Source: a virus. From it: DNA of 30,451 nt. The translations under genes and the position numbers were made by a program. The notes below the pieces were generated by a model. That model did no database searches. It was not told the origin of the DNA and saw only the letters and a list, made by a program, of their open reading frames with translations. Location: positions 1-30,451 of IMG/VR virus record IMGVR_UViG_3300032084_001227; one strand, written 5' to 3'. Below, in pieces: positions 10,690 through 17,343 of the stretch; the first letter of the stretch is position 1; every line of letters begins with the position of its first letter.

Positions 10690-12504
10690 TTACTTATCCT
10701 TATTTTTAAGTATTCTAGCGATTGCCTTGTATTTTTGGGAGTCTACTCCCTCCTCAAGCAGGAATTTATGCTTGAGTTGCACTAAGTAATCAACATCCTC
10801 CTTCTTAGGAGTTGGCTTTTGTGATTTATTGATCGTAGCATCGTTTTTAGCTTGATTATCGGACACAGCCATGTCCATAGCAGCCTGATTTTGAGCTACT
10901 GCCATGTCGGTTTCACCTTGAGCCTGTGTTTGCTGTACTTGACCAGCCGATTGGGCTTGTTGTTGCTGCATCATCTGCTGATTTTCTTGAGCAGATTGCT
11001 CTTCTTGCTCTTTTTCAAGGTCTCTTTTGATGATTTCGATCTCAGTATCGGTGAGATTGTAGAATTCCTTGTAAATATGAGTTGTTGGGAACAATCCAGT
11101 GCCTACAACAGCCTGTACAACCCTTGCTTTGGCCTCATCAATCTCTAATTTACGCTTGATGAACACATCTGATGCGTCTGGAAGCTCGATTTTTAGCTTT
11201 CTGATCACACCAGAGGGGTATCCAATCATCTCAAGGTGCTTTCTAGCTATGGCTTCAAAGCCTTGGACCACACAATCTTGAACTCTCTTGATAACGCGGG
11301 CAAATTTAACATCAAGTTGGCTTAGGTTAGCCTTTCTCTCAGGTGATTTGTCGTACTCAACGATGTAATCCTTAGGAATCTTAAGTGTTGCAAGCAACTT
11401 GTCACGGAAATACTTGACATCATCGACCTCACCGAGGTTTTGAGCGCCAGGAAGGGTCTCGATTTTGGTTCCTTGGTTACCTCTGATGGGTACAAAGAAG
11501 TCCTCATCAACTGCAAGTGGGTTATAACGGCCATCAACCTTGCCTTGATTGTGGAACTTCTCCTTCTTGAAGCGAGTTTTCATCGTCTCAAGGAAAGCTT
11601 CAGCCTTGGAAGCAGGTAAGTTACCTACATCAACATAGAAAATGCGTCTTTCAGGTGCGCGTGATAGCCTGTAAACAAGCATTGCGTCTTCCATAAGCTT
11701 CAATGAGCGGTAGACGCGGATAGCACCAGCAAGAATAGACTTACCATAAGGGTAATACTTAGGATCTGAGGTGTGCATTCTAAAATGCACGATCTGATTC
11801 TTGTCTAGCTCGACATATGTTGATGCGCTTTCATGCCAAGAACCTGCATTACCGGAACTATGAGGTATCTCCTGAAGGAATGTTTTGAGATATCCAAACT
11901 TATCCTCGACTCTAAGAATGTAATAAGGGTTCAGGAGCTTTATCTTACGAACACCACTATCCATGTTAGCAGCGTTTGCGATAATTTCTACAAAGAAATC
12001 ACCATACTTACAAGCTCCTCTTACAATATCCCAGTAGTACCTGTCAAGCTTGATGTTCTCAAATAGCTTCTCAATCTCTTCAATAGCGTCAATACTGTCT
12101 GATCTAACAATCCAACGCTTGTTTCTTATGTCCTTCTGTGTAGCGTCATCAGCGTAGATATCGAGGGCGGCTGTGATCTCTGGATAATCATCCATCTTCT
12201 CATACTCATCGTACCGACGCTTACGATTAAGCTCTGATTCAGTTACAAATGGAAGACCTCTAGTGTAACCCCAAACAGGACTAGTGATATTATCTGGGGC
12301 GTTCTTGTTTACGATAACATCGCCCTCTATAGCTCTAGGATCACCACCAGCGGTAGCTAGTTTCATCTGAGCCTGTGTGCCAAAGAACTTAGCAAAGATC
12401 TTAGACATGTAACCAGTAGAGTACATACTGGTTACGCCACCATCACCCATAGGTGTCCATGTAGTAGCTCCAGGACCAGAGTTTTCGTTTATCTTATTAA
12501 CCAT
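10690..12504 (-). CDS. Portal vertex protein, T4 gp20-like
   Basis: 604 residues. It matches the gp20-type portal of T4-like phages, including the RGACKYGDFFVEII region (about residue 165), the LPGAQNLGEVDDVKYFRDKL segment, and the IPKDYIVEYDKSPERKANLS stretch that precedes the helical stem. Twelve copies would form the DNA channel at one capsid vertex and dock the terminase. The C-terminus carries an unusual Gln-rich stretch (EEQSAQENQQMMQQQQAQSA) followed by Ala/Met/Gln repeats and a Lys-rich end, longer than a minimal portal needs. The start overlaps the terminase 3' end by 16 bases, so the two packaging genes are co-translated. Confidence 0.9.
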   Translation of the reverse strand: MVNKINENSGPGATTWTPMGDGGVTSMYSTGYMSKIFAKFFGTQAQMKLATAGGDPRAIEGDVIVNKNAPDNITSPVWGYTRGLPFVTESELNRKRRYDEYEKMDDYPEITAALDIYADDATQKDIRNKRWIVRSDSIDAIEEIEKLFENIKLDRYYWDIVRGACKYGDFFVEIIANAANMDSGVRKIKLLNPYYILRVEDKFGYLKTFLQEIPHSSGNAGSWHESASTYVELDKNQIVHFRMHTSDPKYYPYGKSILAGAIRVYRSLKLMEDAMLVYRLSRAPERRIFYVDVGNLPASKAEAFLETMKTRFKKEKFHNQGKVDGRYNPLAVDEDFFVPIRGNQGTKIETLPGAQNLGEVDDVKYFRDKLLATLKIPKDYIVEYDKSPERKANLSQLDVKFARVIKRVQDCVVQGFEAIARKHLEMIGYPSGVIRKLKIELPDASDVFIKRKLEIDEAKARVVQAVVGTGLFPTTHIYKEFYNLTDTEIEIIKRDLEKEQEEQSAQENQQMMQQQQAQSAGQVQQTQAQGETDMAVAQNQAAMDMAVSDNQAKNDATINKSQKPTPKKEDVDYLVQLKHKFLLEEGVDSQKYKAIARILKNKDK

Positions 12505-14039
12505 GTTATGTCTTCTTCAGAGTTTCCAGTGGAGGTCAACAGCTTGTGAGATTTTAAAGGCATCGGAGGCTTGCGTTCCTTAGCAGGATTAAATTTAACT
12601 ATCTCAGGATTCTCCTCTCGGTATCTTCTTCCACCATAAATAGATAGTGCTAAACTCATAACAAGGTCATCATTTTGTCCAGTATCTGCCTTGACCTTAC
12701 CATTATCAGCGATAATAAAGGTATTAAGCTCCATGACAGTTCTCTTAGAGTTAATTTTAACCTCATTCATGCGGATAGCCTCTTCCATCTCTACAAGTAT
12801 GGTGTCTCGGTTTTTAGCTGTAATCTGTAGTCCCATCTGTCGCTTCTCGTCAAACCATACATTCTCATACTCTAGCTGATCAAAAAGGTAATCAAGTAAA
12901 TTGTTACCAATCGTGTTTCTCTCAACTAGGATGGGACATAAATTATAATAGGTGCCTTCGTCAAAACAAATTCTAGCAAACTCGTTTATAGGTGTGGTGT
13001 TAGAGTAAAACTCAGCAACCTGCTCACCTGAATAAAGATCAATAATTTGGAAAGCAGAATAATCGCGTCCACGACCAAGCGCCACATCGACCGCCATGAA
13101 GTATGTCGAGTTAGGGTCTGGATCTTTCCACACATACATTCGGTTATTGTATTTACGATAGAAATCATCACTTATGTTCTCTGTTAGAGACTGTAGGATC
13201 ATACCTTCAATAAAAGTATCACCTGTACCTAGGAACTCACACTCATATTCCTGTAACCACTTCTTGTGGCTGATGTTAGCGCGTGTGGTAGGTTCCCACT
13301 CATCAATAAGCATGGGAGGGTCACGCTTCTCCATTTCTTCGTAGAGCCACTCAAAGCCCTCCACACGCGCATACTCAGGATGGTCCTGCCATCCTATCTG
13401 AATTGGGTTAAATGCGTTAGCGCCCTCCTCAGCGCGTGTCCAAGTATCGTAATACCAATTACCAATACCATTAACAGTAGACAGAACAAACGCACGACCA
13501 CCAGTAGAGATAATAGGATACACAGCAGCCCAGATTGTATCAATGTGTTCAATGAACGCAGCCTCATCAATAATAAGTAGTGAACCTGAAAGACCACGAC
13601 CCGACTGCTTACCTGATGGACGAGACTTGATATGAGAGTTATTCTCTAGCTTGAGGTTGTGTGCATTAATCGTTGTAGACTTAGGCTTGATCCAGTCTGG
13701 AAGCTCGTCATACATAATCTTGATACGATCAAGAACCTCAGTAGATTCGGTATCACCTACAGACAAGATAACAATCGTCTGGTGAGATCTGAAGCAACAG
13801 AGCCATAAAGAGTATGCAGCAGCGATAGTGGTGCAACCAGCCTGTCTGAACTTGCGAAGTATGTTGAACCTGTTTCCTTCCAGAGCATTGATGATGGTTT
13901 TCTGGAAGGGGTACAAAGAAAATGGAACTAGTCCTCGAACTGGGTGGACAACCTTGATATAATTACTTATAAAATATATTGGGTCTTCTTTACACCTTTT
14001 ATATTCATTCTTGTAATCTTCTTTAGTCTGTAACTTCAT
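12489..14039 (-). CDS. terL: Terminase large subunit, T4 gp17-like
   Basis: 516 residues: ATPase plus nuclease that pumps DNA into the prohead and cuts it. The N-terminal ATPase has the variant Walker A LRKFRQAGCTT (residues ~61-71) and Walker B LLIIDEAAF (~153-161). The C-terminal RNase H-like nuclease begins with FMAVDVALGRGRDYS (~310-324, first metal-binding Asp). It continues with ILVERNTIGNNLLDYL and ends with the acidic GQNDDLVMSLAL motif. The length suits the family core, somewhat shorter than T4 gp17. The ATG at 14039-14037 lies in the same CATG as the start of the plus-strand glycosyltransferase. No Shine-Dalgarno is present; TATAAAAG lies eight bases before the ATG on the minus strand and could be a late promoter. 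Confidence 0.93.
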   Translation of the reverse strand: MKLQTKEDYKNEYKRCKEDPIYFISNYIKVVHPVRGLVPFSLYPFQKTIINALEGNRFNILRKFRQAGCTTIAAAYSLWLCCFRSHQTIVILSVGDTESTEVLDRIKIMYDELPDWIKPKSTTINAHNLKLENNSHIKSRPSGKQSGRGLSGSLLIIDEAAFIEHIDTIWAAVYPIISTGGRAFVLSTVNGIGNWYYDTWTRAEEGANAFNPIQIGWQDHPEYARVEGFEWLYEEMEKRDPPMLIDEWEPTTRANISHKKWLQEYECEFLGTGDTFIEGMILQSLTENISDDFYRKYNNRMYVWKDPDPNSTYFMAVDVALGRGRDYSAFQIIDLYSGEQVAEFYSNTTPINEFARICFDEGTYYNLCPILVERNTIGNNLLDYLFDQLEYENVWFDEKRQMGLQITAKNRDTILVEMEEAIRMNEVKINSKRTVMELNTFIIADNGKVKADTGQNDDLVMSLALSIYGGRRYREENPEIVKFNPAKERKPPMPLKSHKLLTSTGNSEEDITWLIR

Positions 14040-14718
14040 GATTTACGCTTTTATATGTACACGCAGTAAGAACTTTAGTGATACTACAAAGAAATTATCT
14101 TCTTACTTATCTAGGGCTGGTGTAAGTACCAAGTTCCTAGTAGGTCAGAAGTCTATCTTCAGTGGTTATTCAAATGCGTTCAAAAAATTCAACATCCAGG
14201 ACGATGATATCGTAATCATGTGTCATGATGATATCGAGATCTTAACAGACCCAGATGTCTTCAAAAATATTATAGTTAAAACCTGCTTACAACATGAGAC
14301 AGGCTTTATAGGTGTCGCTGGCACGACACACTTGTCACAGGATGCAGTATGGTGGAATCACCAACTATGGCAGCAAGGAAAGCATCGAGGACATGTTTAT
14401 CACGGCTCAGATATACTCAAAGCAGATTCAACCTACTACGGTAAACCCGATAGAGTAGTTTGTATGGACGGACTGTTCCTTGCAGCAAGGGGACAAGTTA
14501 TTCGAGATGTAGGCTTAGAGAAGCCTGGATACTTTGAAGGTGATTGGGACTTCTACGACATCCACTACACAACCACAGCACACAAGAAGAAATACCTAAA
14601 TAAAGTAGTTCCAATATCTGTTCTACACAACTCTCACGGAGAGCTTGCAGGGAGAGATAGCTGGCACAAAAATAGACAGGCGTTCATAGAACAATCCAAC
14701 CTGCCTATAATCATCTAA
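14038..14718 (+). CDS. GT-A type glycosyltransferase
   Basis: 226 residues. It resembles the small phage and bacterial Glyco_tranf_2_5-like family: an N-terminal strand MIYAFICTRS, an acidic nucleotide-sugar/metal motif after a hydrophobic strand (DDDIVIMCHDDIEIL, residues ~58-72), and a later acceptor-side segment FEGDWDFYDIHYT. It may glycosylate a virion protein or modify host surface sugars. The start is supported because the first beta strand begins at once after the ATG. That ATG (14038-14040) overlaps the terminase ATG on the other strand, leaving no intergenic DNA. No Shine-Dalgarno is visible upstream. Confidence 0.75.
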   Translation: MIYAFICTRSKNFSDTTKKLSSYLSRAGVSTKFLVGQKSIFSGYSNAFKKFNIQDDDIVIMCHDDIEILTDPDVFKNIIVKTCLQHETGFIGVAGTTHLSQDAVWWNHQLWQQGKHRGHVYHGSDILKADSTYYGKPDRVVCMDGLFLAARGQVIRDVGLEKPGYFEGDWDFYDIHYTTTAHKKKYLNKVVPISVLHNSHGELAGRDSWHKNRQAFIEQSNLPIII

Positions 14719-14803
14719 GAAGAGTTGACATCAAGCGTTTAGCAGCAGGACCACCATGCTTGATTGCTTTCAAACACCTCTTCTGTAATTTGGTTCTTAA
14801 CAT
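14711..14803 (-). CDS. Possible 30-aa basic peptide
   Basis: Minus-strand ORF MLRTKLQKRCLKAIKHGGPA, continuing AKRLMSTLLR. It fills the otherwise empty gap between the glycosyltransferase and the zinc protein and overlaps the glycosyltransferase stop by a few bases. The composition is strongly basic and helical and could suit nucleic-acid binding. It diverges from the plus-strand gene at 14817, with TATA-rich DNA between the two ATGs. Unsupported by any known family, and short enough to be chance. Confidence 0.3.
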   Translation of the reverse strand: MLRTKLQKRCLKAIKHGGPAAKRLMSTLLR

Positions 14804-14810
14804 ATAAATA
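14803..14810 (+). promoter_or_regulatory. T4-type late promoter TATAAATA
   Basis: Exact match to the T4 late promoter consensus TATAAATA, read by a gp55-type sigma. Six bases (TATACT) separate it from the ATG at 14817, so the transcript would start at or very near the start codon. This is the cleanest late-promoter match seen in the window. Confidence 0.5.
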
Positions 14811-14816
14811 TATACT

Positions 14817-15239
14817 ATGGAATCTGAAGAAACAAGAGATCCTCAGGAGATTATCAAAGATCAACAAAAGCTTATCGACATGCTTTCTCAAAAGCTACTC
14901 GATCAAAGAAGGCTATACGCAGAGCTTATGCAAAAGTCCTTATCCTTCAAGCTTAAAAGAGCATCAGATAGATTCTGGTCCGTCCTAGCTGTGTTTCTAG
15001 AAAACTCAGATGAAGGCACCTCACTAGGCCAAAAGATTAAGATGTTCTTTCAAACCATGTGGGCGTGGGCTCGAAGCGGATTCAAACTCTCCTCTGAACA
15101 AGTATACACTCAAAGACTAGAGATCTGTAAGGCTTGTCCACAGCTTATTAAACCAGACATGCAATGCAAGATGTGTGGATGCATGATGAAAGCTAAGACA
15201 AGGGTTGAGGCGGCTTCTTGCCCCTTGAAGAAATGGTAG
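14817..15239 (+). CDS. Small zinc-binding protein with C-terminal CxxC...CxxCGC...CP motif
   Basis: 140 residues. The N-terminal half is helical and charged, with coiled-coil character (EIIKDQQKLIDMLSQKLLDQ). The C-terminal ~40 residues hold EICKACPQL, then MQCKMCGCMM, then SCPLKKW, a compact zinc-knuckle module common in T4-like cyanophage and other marine phage proteins of unknown job. The ATG lies six bases after TATAAATA, so late expression is likely. The last 47 bases overlap a possible minus-strand ORF. Confidence 0.75.
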   Translation: MESEETRDPQEIIKDQQKLIDMLSQKLLDQRRLYAELMQKSLSFKLKRASDRFWSVLAVFLENSDEGTSLGQKIKMFFQTMWAWARSGFKLSSEQVYTQRLEICKACPQLIKPDMQCKMCGCMMKAKTRVEAASCPLKKW

Positions 15240-15339
15240 TCACCCACTTCTTACTCTTCTTCAAGTTCTCCCAATAAACTCTAACCTTGTGTACCTTGGC
15301 CTTACGCCAATAGTTCGAGTCTTTGTTTCTATAACTCAT
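15193..15339 (-). CDS. Small basic ORF, 48 aa
   Basis: Reads MSYRNKDSNYWRKAKVHKVR, continuing to a Lys-rich middle and ending PPQPLS. Its ATG overlaps the TGA of the interrupted ORF upstream (ATGA), the same coupling used elsewhere in this genome. The 3' end overlaps the zinc-protein gene on the opposite strand by 47 bases. The rich Tyr/Trp/Lys content looks coding. No Shine-Dalgarno and no known family. Confidence 0.35.
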   Translation of the reverse strand: MSYRNKDSNYWRKAKVHKVRVYWENLKKSKKWVTTISSRGKKPPQPLS

Positions 15340-15434
15340 CGAGGTCTTGGTCTCGGCCTGGGTCTTGGAATGTTTACTGGGCGACCGCCTTTAGTTCCAC
15401 ATCCTCACCCATAAGCCCTTGGAACATTTCTCAT
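15336..15434 (-). pseudogene. Short ORF interrupted by one in-frame TGA
   Basis: Reads MRNVPRAYG, then TGA (15407-15405), then GCGTKGGRPVNIPRPRPRPR and a stop that overlaps the ATG of the next ORF. Both halves share one frame. The Gly/Pro/Arg composition looks protein-like, and a Ser codon TCA would differ from this TGA by one base. TATATAAG lies five bases before the ATG. It could be a broken gene, a sequencing error, a readthrough site or chance. Confidence 0.3.
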
Positions 15435-15644
15435 CTGTTCTTATATAGCTCGGAATTATTTAGGAGTCCCTGATTTTTTATAATTGTAGGAGTCCCTAAG
15501 TTTTTTAGGAGTCCCTTCTTGTAAGACACATGATTCCATATATGCGGGCAGCCCGTGGAACAGGAGTCCCTTTTTCGCGCTTTTTTCCGCTCCTTTTTTG
15601 GATTTTGGGCTTGCATCCCCTCGACCCTAGGTTATAATGGGGGC
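15435..15644. promoter_or_regulatory. Divergent control region with four AGGAGTCCCT repeats
   Basis: No convincing gene. The ten-base word AGGAGTCCCT occurs at 15462-15471, 15488-15497, 15507-15516 and 15562-15571, all in the same orientation. It has weak dyad symmetry (AGG....CCT), as a repressor or activator site might. The array sits between minus-strand ORFs ending upstream at 15434 and the plus-strand leaderless promoter at 15611-15638. T-runs lie between the copies. Confidence 0.5.
15611..15638 (+). promoter_or_regulatory. Sigma70-type leaderless promoter
   Basis: TTGCAT, 16 bp, TATAAT (15633-15638), then GGGGGC and the ATG at 15645. The predicted start of transcription coincides with the ATG. 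It opens the GC-rich plus-strand block. Confidence 0.65.
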
Positions 15645-15752
15645 ATGAAGCAAGCGACCAAGGACGAACTCATCCTCGCCACCATGGCCTCCTCCCCCAT
15701 CTTCGCCATCCTTGGCTTCCTCATCTGCTACAACCTGCCCTCCTGGGTTTGA
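15645..15752 (+). CDS. Small single-pass membrane protein, 35 aa
   Basis: MKQATKDELILATMASSPIF, continuing AILGFLICYNLPSWV. One hydrophobic helix follows a short charged head, so it is likely inserted in the inner membrane. The start is set by the promoter ending six bases upstream. Its TGA stop (15750-15752) is embedded in the -35 box TTGATA of the next gene. It could be a membrane-active early protein; nothing more can be said. Confidence 0.6.
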   Translation: MKQATKDELILATMASSPIFAILGFLICYNLPSWV

Positions 15753-15777
15753 TAGCAGGCGCACCACAGACTACTAT
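15749..15777 (+). promoter_or_regulatory. Sigma70-type leaderless promoter
   Basis: TTGATA (15749-15754), 17 bp, TACTAT (15772-15777), then ACACAC and the ATG at 15784. The -35 box contains the stop codon of the preceding gene. Confidence 0.75.
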
Positions 15778-15783
15778 ACACAC

Positions 15784-15948
15784 ATGGATAACACCTACGA
15801 TTGCACCTCTGACCTACCCGATAACTTCGACCCTGCGTGGGAGGAGGACATCGAGTGTGAGGAGTTCTACGATGGAGAGTATGCCCAGGATAGCGCATGG
15901 TGGGAGAGTGCATATGGTCCTGCTGATGATGGGGGCTGGGCCTTCTGA
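15784..15948 (+). CDS. Acidic small protein, 54 aa
   Basis: MDNTYDCTSDLPDNFDPAWE and on to a Gly/Trp-rich end (ADDGGWAF). Very acidic, with about one third Asp/Glu, and several Trp. Such acidic phage early proteins sometimes mimic DNA or bind host enzymes, but no family is recognised. The ATG was chosen because the promoter places transcription initiation exactly there; an upstream in-frame extension would lie inside the promoter. It is followed by repeat element A. Confidence 0.6.
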   Translation: MDNTYDCTSDLPDNFDPAWEEDIECEEFYDGEYAQDSAWWESAYGPADDGGWAF

Positions 15949-15998
15949 TACATAGGGGTGGGGGCGCGTGGTGAACTAGATTGATCCACAACCGCCCA

Positions 15999-16076
15999 CC
16001 CCTGCCATTATGGCAGGGGGCTGCCGCCCCCGCCATAAGTCCTTATATAGCAAGGGGTTACGATCACAAGTTTTCT
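15999..16076 (+). repeat. Intergenic repeat element, copy A
   Basis: Begins with a perfect 9-bp hairpin CCCCTGCCA-TTA-TGGCAGGGG. A GC-rich run and the box CATAAGTCCTTATATAGCAA follow. The element ends just before the next -35 box. The second half is more diverged than in copies B, C and E. Confidence 0.75.
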
Positions 16077-16087
16077 GCCCCTAGCTA

Positions 16088-16115
16088 TTGACCCACGGCT
16101 AGATTGTGCTACTAT
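16088..16115 (+). promoter_or_regulatory. Sigma70-type leaderless promoter
   Basis: TTGACC, 16 bp, TACTAT (16110-16115), ACACAC, ATG at 16122. It heads a run of tightly spaced genes up to 17026. Confidence 0.75.
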
Positions 16116-16121
16116 ACACAC

Positions 16122-16250
16122 ATGGATAAGAACCTCACCAACGCAGAGAAGGACAAGCAGTTCGACCGCTGGGCCCAGGCCCTTGAGGATAAGAAGGCCA
16201 TCGAGGATATGATCCTCTCCATCTTCGGTAAGTACCAGCAGGGTAAGTGA
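16122..16250 (+). CDS. Small charged helical protein, 42 aa
   Basis: MDKNLTNAEKDKQFDRWAQA, then LEDKKAIEDMILSIFGKYQQ. Predicted helical and amphipathic. First gene of the unit, leaderless by promoter position. Its TGA overlaps the next ATG (TGATG). No known family. Confidence 0.55.
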   Translation: MDKNLTNAEKDKQFDRWAQALEDKKAIEDMILSIFGKYQQGK

Positions 16251-16345
16251 TGGATCTCGAAGAGTACGAAGAAGAAATGAACGAGCAAGAGGGCGAGGAA
16301 GCTCTCTTCTTCTCTGGCTATCAGGATTGGGAGCTTTGGCGGTGA
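16250..16345 (+). CDS. Very acidic 31-aa peptide
   Basis: MDLEEYEEEMNEQEGEEALF, then FSGYQDWELWR. Coupled at both ends: its ATG shares a base with the upstream TGA, and its TGA (16343-16345) overlaps the GTG start of the lysozyme-like gene. It may serve mainly to couple translation of the next gene, or be a real acidic peptide. Confidence 0.45.
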   Translation: MDLEEYEEEMNEQEGEEALFFSGYQDWELWR

Positions 16346-16776
16346 GGTTTCTTCTTGCGCTCATTCTTTGCACTCCTGTCCTTGCGGATGGATACTCTGC
16401 TATTAGAGATAAAGATGGCAGGGCTAATGCGGACCTTTATCAGGATGCTATCGAAGTAAACATTCGCCCTGAGTGTAGAACTAAACTTGCTCCGATTGTT
16501 GCAGCTATTAGGTATGCTGAGAATGGTAAGAAGTACCAGTACGGTATCATCCACAAGAAGTGTAAGCCTGGATATCGTAACCAAGCTGGGTGGTGTGCTG
16601 CTACTGTTCAAAAGAACTATGATCGCTGGGTCAAAGCGGGTAGTAAGGGCGACTTTATTACTTTCCTTGGCAAGCGTTATTGTCCCGTTGGCGCTGATAA
16701 CGACCCGACTGGACTCAATAAACACTGGATCAAGAATGTAAAGTTTTACACGGCCAAGTTTCGGTCTACTATATAG
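16342..16776 (+). CDS. Secreted lysozyme-like protein (putative lysis/peptidoglycan hydrolase)
   Basis: 144 residues from a GTG start. A signal peptide MRFLLALILCTPVLA precedes the mature DGY. The core AIRYAENGKKYQYGI (about residues 55-69) has the Glu-Asn-Gly arrangement of lysozyme or transglycosylase folds, with Glu60 the likely catalytic residue. QAGWCAATVQKNYDRW, LGKRYCPVG and a W..NV-like end follow. Four Cys in the mature part could form disulfides in the periplasm. Export by a signal peptide would give a holin-independent endolysin or a wall-modifying enzyme. The GTG is preferred over upstream TTG codons because it opens the signal peptide, overlaps the previous stop as GTGA, and has GGGAG upstream. 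The lysozyme assignment is by motif, not by a named family. Confidence 0.6.
   Translation: MRFLLALILCTPVLADGYSAIRDKDGRANADLYQDAIEVNIRPECRTKLAPIVAAIRYAENGKKYQYGIIHKKCKPGYRNQAGWCAATVQKNYDRWVKAGSKGDFITFLGKRYCPVGADNDPTGLNKHWIKNVKFYTAKFRSTI
16745..16772 (+). promoter_or_regulatory. Possible internal sigma70-type promoter
   Basis: TTTACA (16745-16750), 16 bp, TACTAT (16767-16772), eight bases, ATG at 16781. It lies inside the end of the lysozyme-like gene. Transcription would start about two bases before the ATG. Confidence 0.5.
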
Positions 16777-16780
16777 GACC

Positions 16781-16921
16781 ATGGACACTCACAGTAAGAA
16801 CCTTGCCAAGCGTAGGAATCACCTTCGCAATATGGAGTTCGCCCGTCGAGCCCATAAGATCACCAGTAAGCGTAGAGAGGCTAATAGGAAAGCCTGTAGA
16901 GGTTGGAAGTACGATGGATAA
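16781..16921 (+). CDS. Basic small protein, 46 aa
   Basis: MDTHSKNLAKRRNHLRNMEF, then ARRAHKITSKRREANRKACR and GWKYDG. About a third of residues are Arg/Lys, so it may bind nucleic acid. It follows the lysozyme-like gene by four bases, behind the possible internal promoter. No family recognised. Confidence 0.55.
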   Translation: MDTHSKNLAKRRNHLRNMEFARRAHKITSKRREANRKACRGWKYDG

Positions 16922-16936
16922 CGAGGAGGTCATGCC

Positions 16937-17026
16937 TTGAAGATTATCTTTTGCCTGTTCATGTTATTTACTTATTCTCTGTGTATTGCTGCTGGGCAGG
17001 CTGATAGAGCAGCAGGCAGACCATAA
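16937..17026 (+). CDS. 29-aa hydrophobic/exported peptide from a TTG start
   Basis: Reads MKIIFCLFMLFTYSLCIAAG, then QADRAAGRP. A strong Shine-Dalgarno AGGAGGT (16924-16930) sits at ideal spacing from TTG at 16937. The competing ATG at 16932 gives only two residues. The sequence is a signal-peptide or single-TM stretch with a short polar tail. Lying near a lysozyme-like gene, it could be a small lysis protein, but the Cys is not in a canonical lipobox. Repeat element B begins at once after the stop. Confidence 0.5.
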   Translation: MKIIFCLFMLFTYSLCIAAGQADRAAGRP

Positions 17027-17094
17027 CCTGTCATTTTGGCAGGGGGCTGCCGCCGCCGCCGTAAGTCCTTATCCTGCAACGACTTAGGACGATT
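17027..17094 (+). repeat. Intergenic repeat element, copy B
   Basis: Hairpin CCTGTCA-TTT-TGGCAGG (one U.G pair), then a GC-rich stretch of CCG repeats, then GTAAGTCCTTATCCTGCAAC and GACTTAGGAC. GTCCT and AGGAC can pair. The element starts one base after the upstream stop codon and ends 19 bp before the next -35. Confidence 0.8.
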
Positions 17095-17113
17095 GGATTT
17101 TAGAGGTTTATGC

Positions 17114-17141
17114 TTGCAGGCGCGCCACATTGTGCTACTAT
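17114..17141 (+). promoter_or_regulatory. Sigma70-type leaderless promoter
   Basis: TTGCAG, 16 bp, TACTAT (17136-17141), ACACAC, ATG at 17148. Confidence 0.7.
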
Positions 17142-17147
17142 ACACAC

Positions 17148-17312
17148 ATGGAAGACATCACCATCGCGTGTGACCTCTGCGGGGATCAGTTTCCCTACCA
17201 CGCTCTCAGCAACTTCGGATGGGGCAACTGCCTCATGTGCGAAGACTGCGCCCAGGCTCAGGCTGATGAGTGGGACAGTTATGCAGAGCAGAAACACTCG
17301 ATGGACGCTTGA
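17148..17312 (+). CDS. Two-CxxC zinc-finger-like protein, 54 aa
   Basis: MEDITIACDLCGDQFPYHAL, then NFGWGNCLMCEDCAQAQADE. Two Cys pairs, CDLC and CEDC, about 20 residues apart suggest a zinc ribbon. A further Cys precedes the second pair. The acidic helical tail ends HSMDA. It may bind a host protein or nucleic acid as an early takeover factor; this is inferred. The start is fixed by the promoter; a longer in-frame reading would include promoter DNA. The stop TGA lies within the next -35 box. Confidence 0.65.
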   Translation: MEDITIACDLCGDQFPYHALSNFGWGNCLMCEDCAQAQADEWDSYAEQKHSMDA

Positions 17313-17337
17313 CAGACTAACACCTAGACACTACTAT
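17309..17337 (+). promoter_or_regulatory. Consensus sigma70-type leaderless promoter
   Basis: Perfect TTGACA (17309-17314), 17 bp, TACTAT (17332-17337), ACAGAC, ATG at 17344. The -35 contains the TGA that ends the preceding gene. Confidence 0.8.
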
Positions 17338-17343
17338 ACAGAC

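Noticed and set aside
15431-15616. 61-aa minus-strand frame over the AGGAGTCCCT array
   Set aside because: Its sequence is made largely of the repeats and T-runs; it is better read as a control region.
16321-16788. 155-aa minus-strand frame opposite the lysozyme-like gene
   Set aside because: Low-complexity Ser/Leu/Val composition; the plus strand has a signal peptide and lysozyme motifs.
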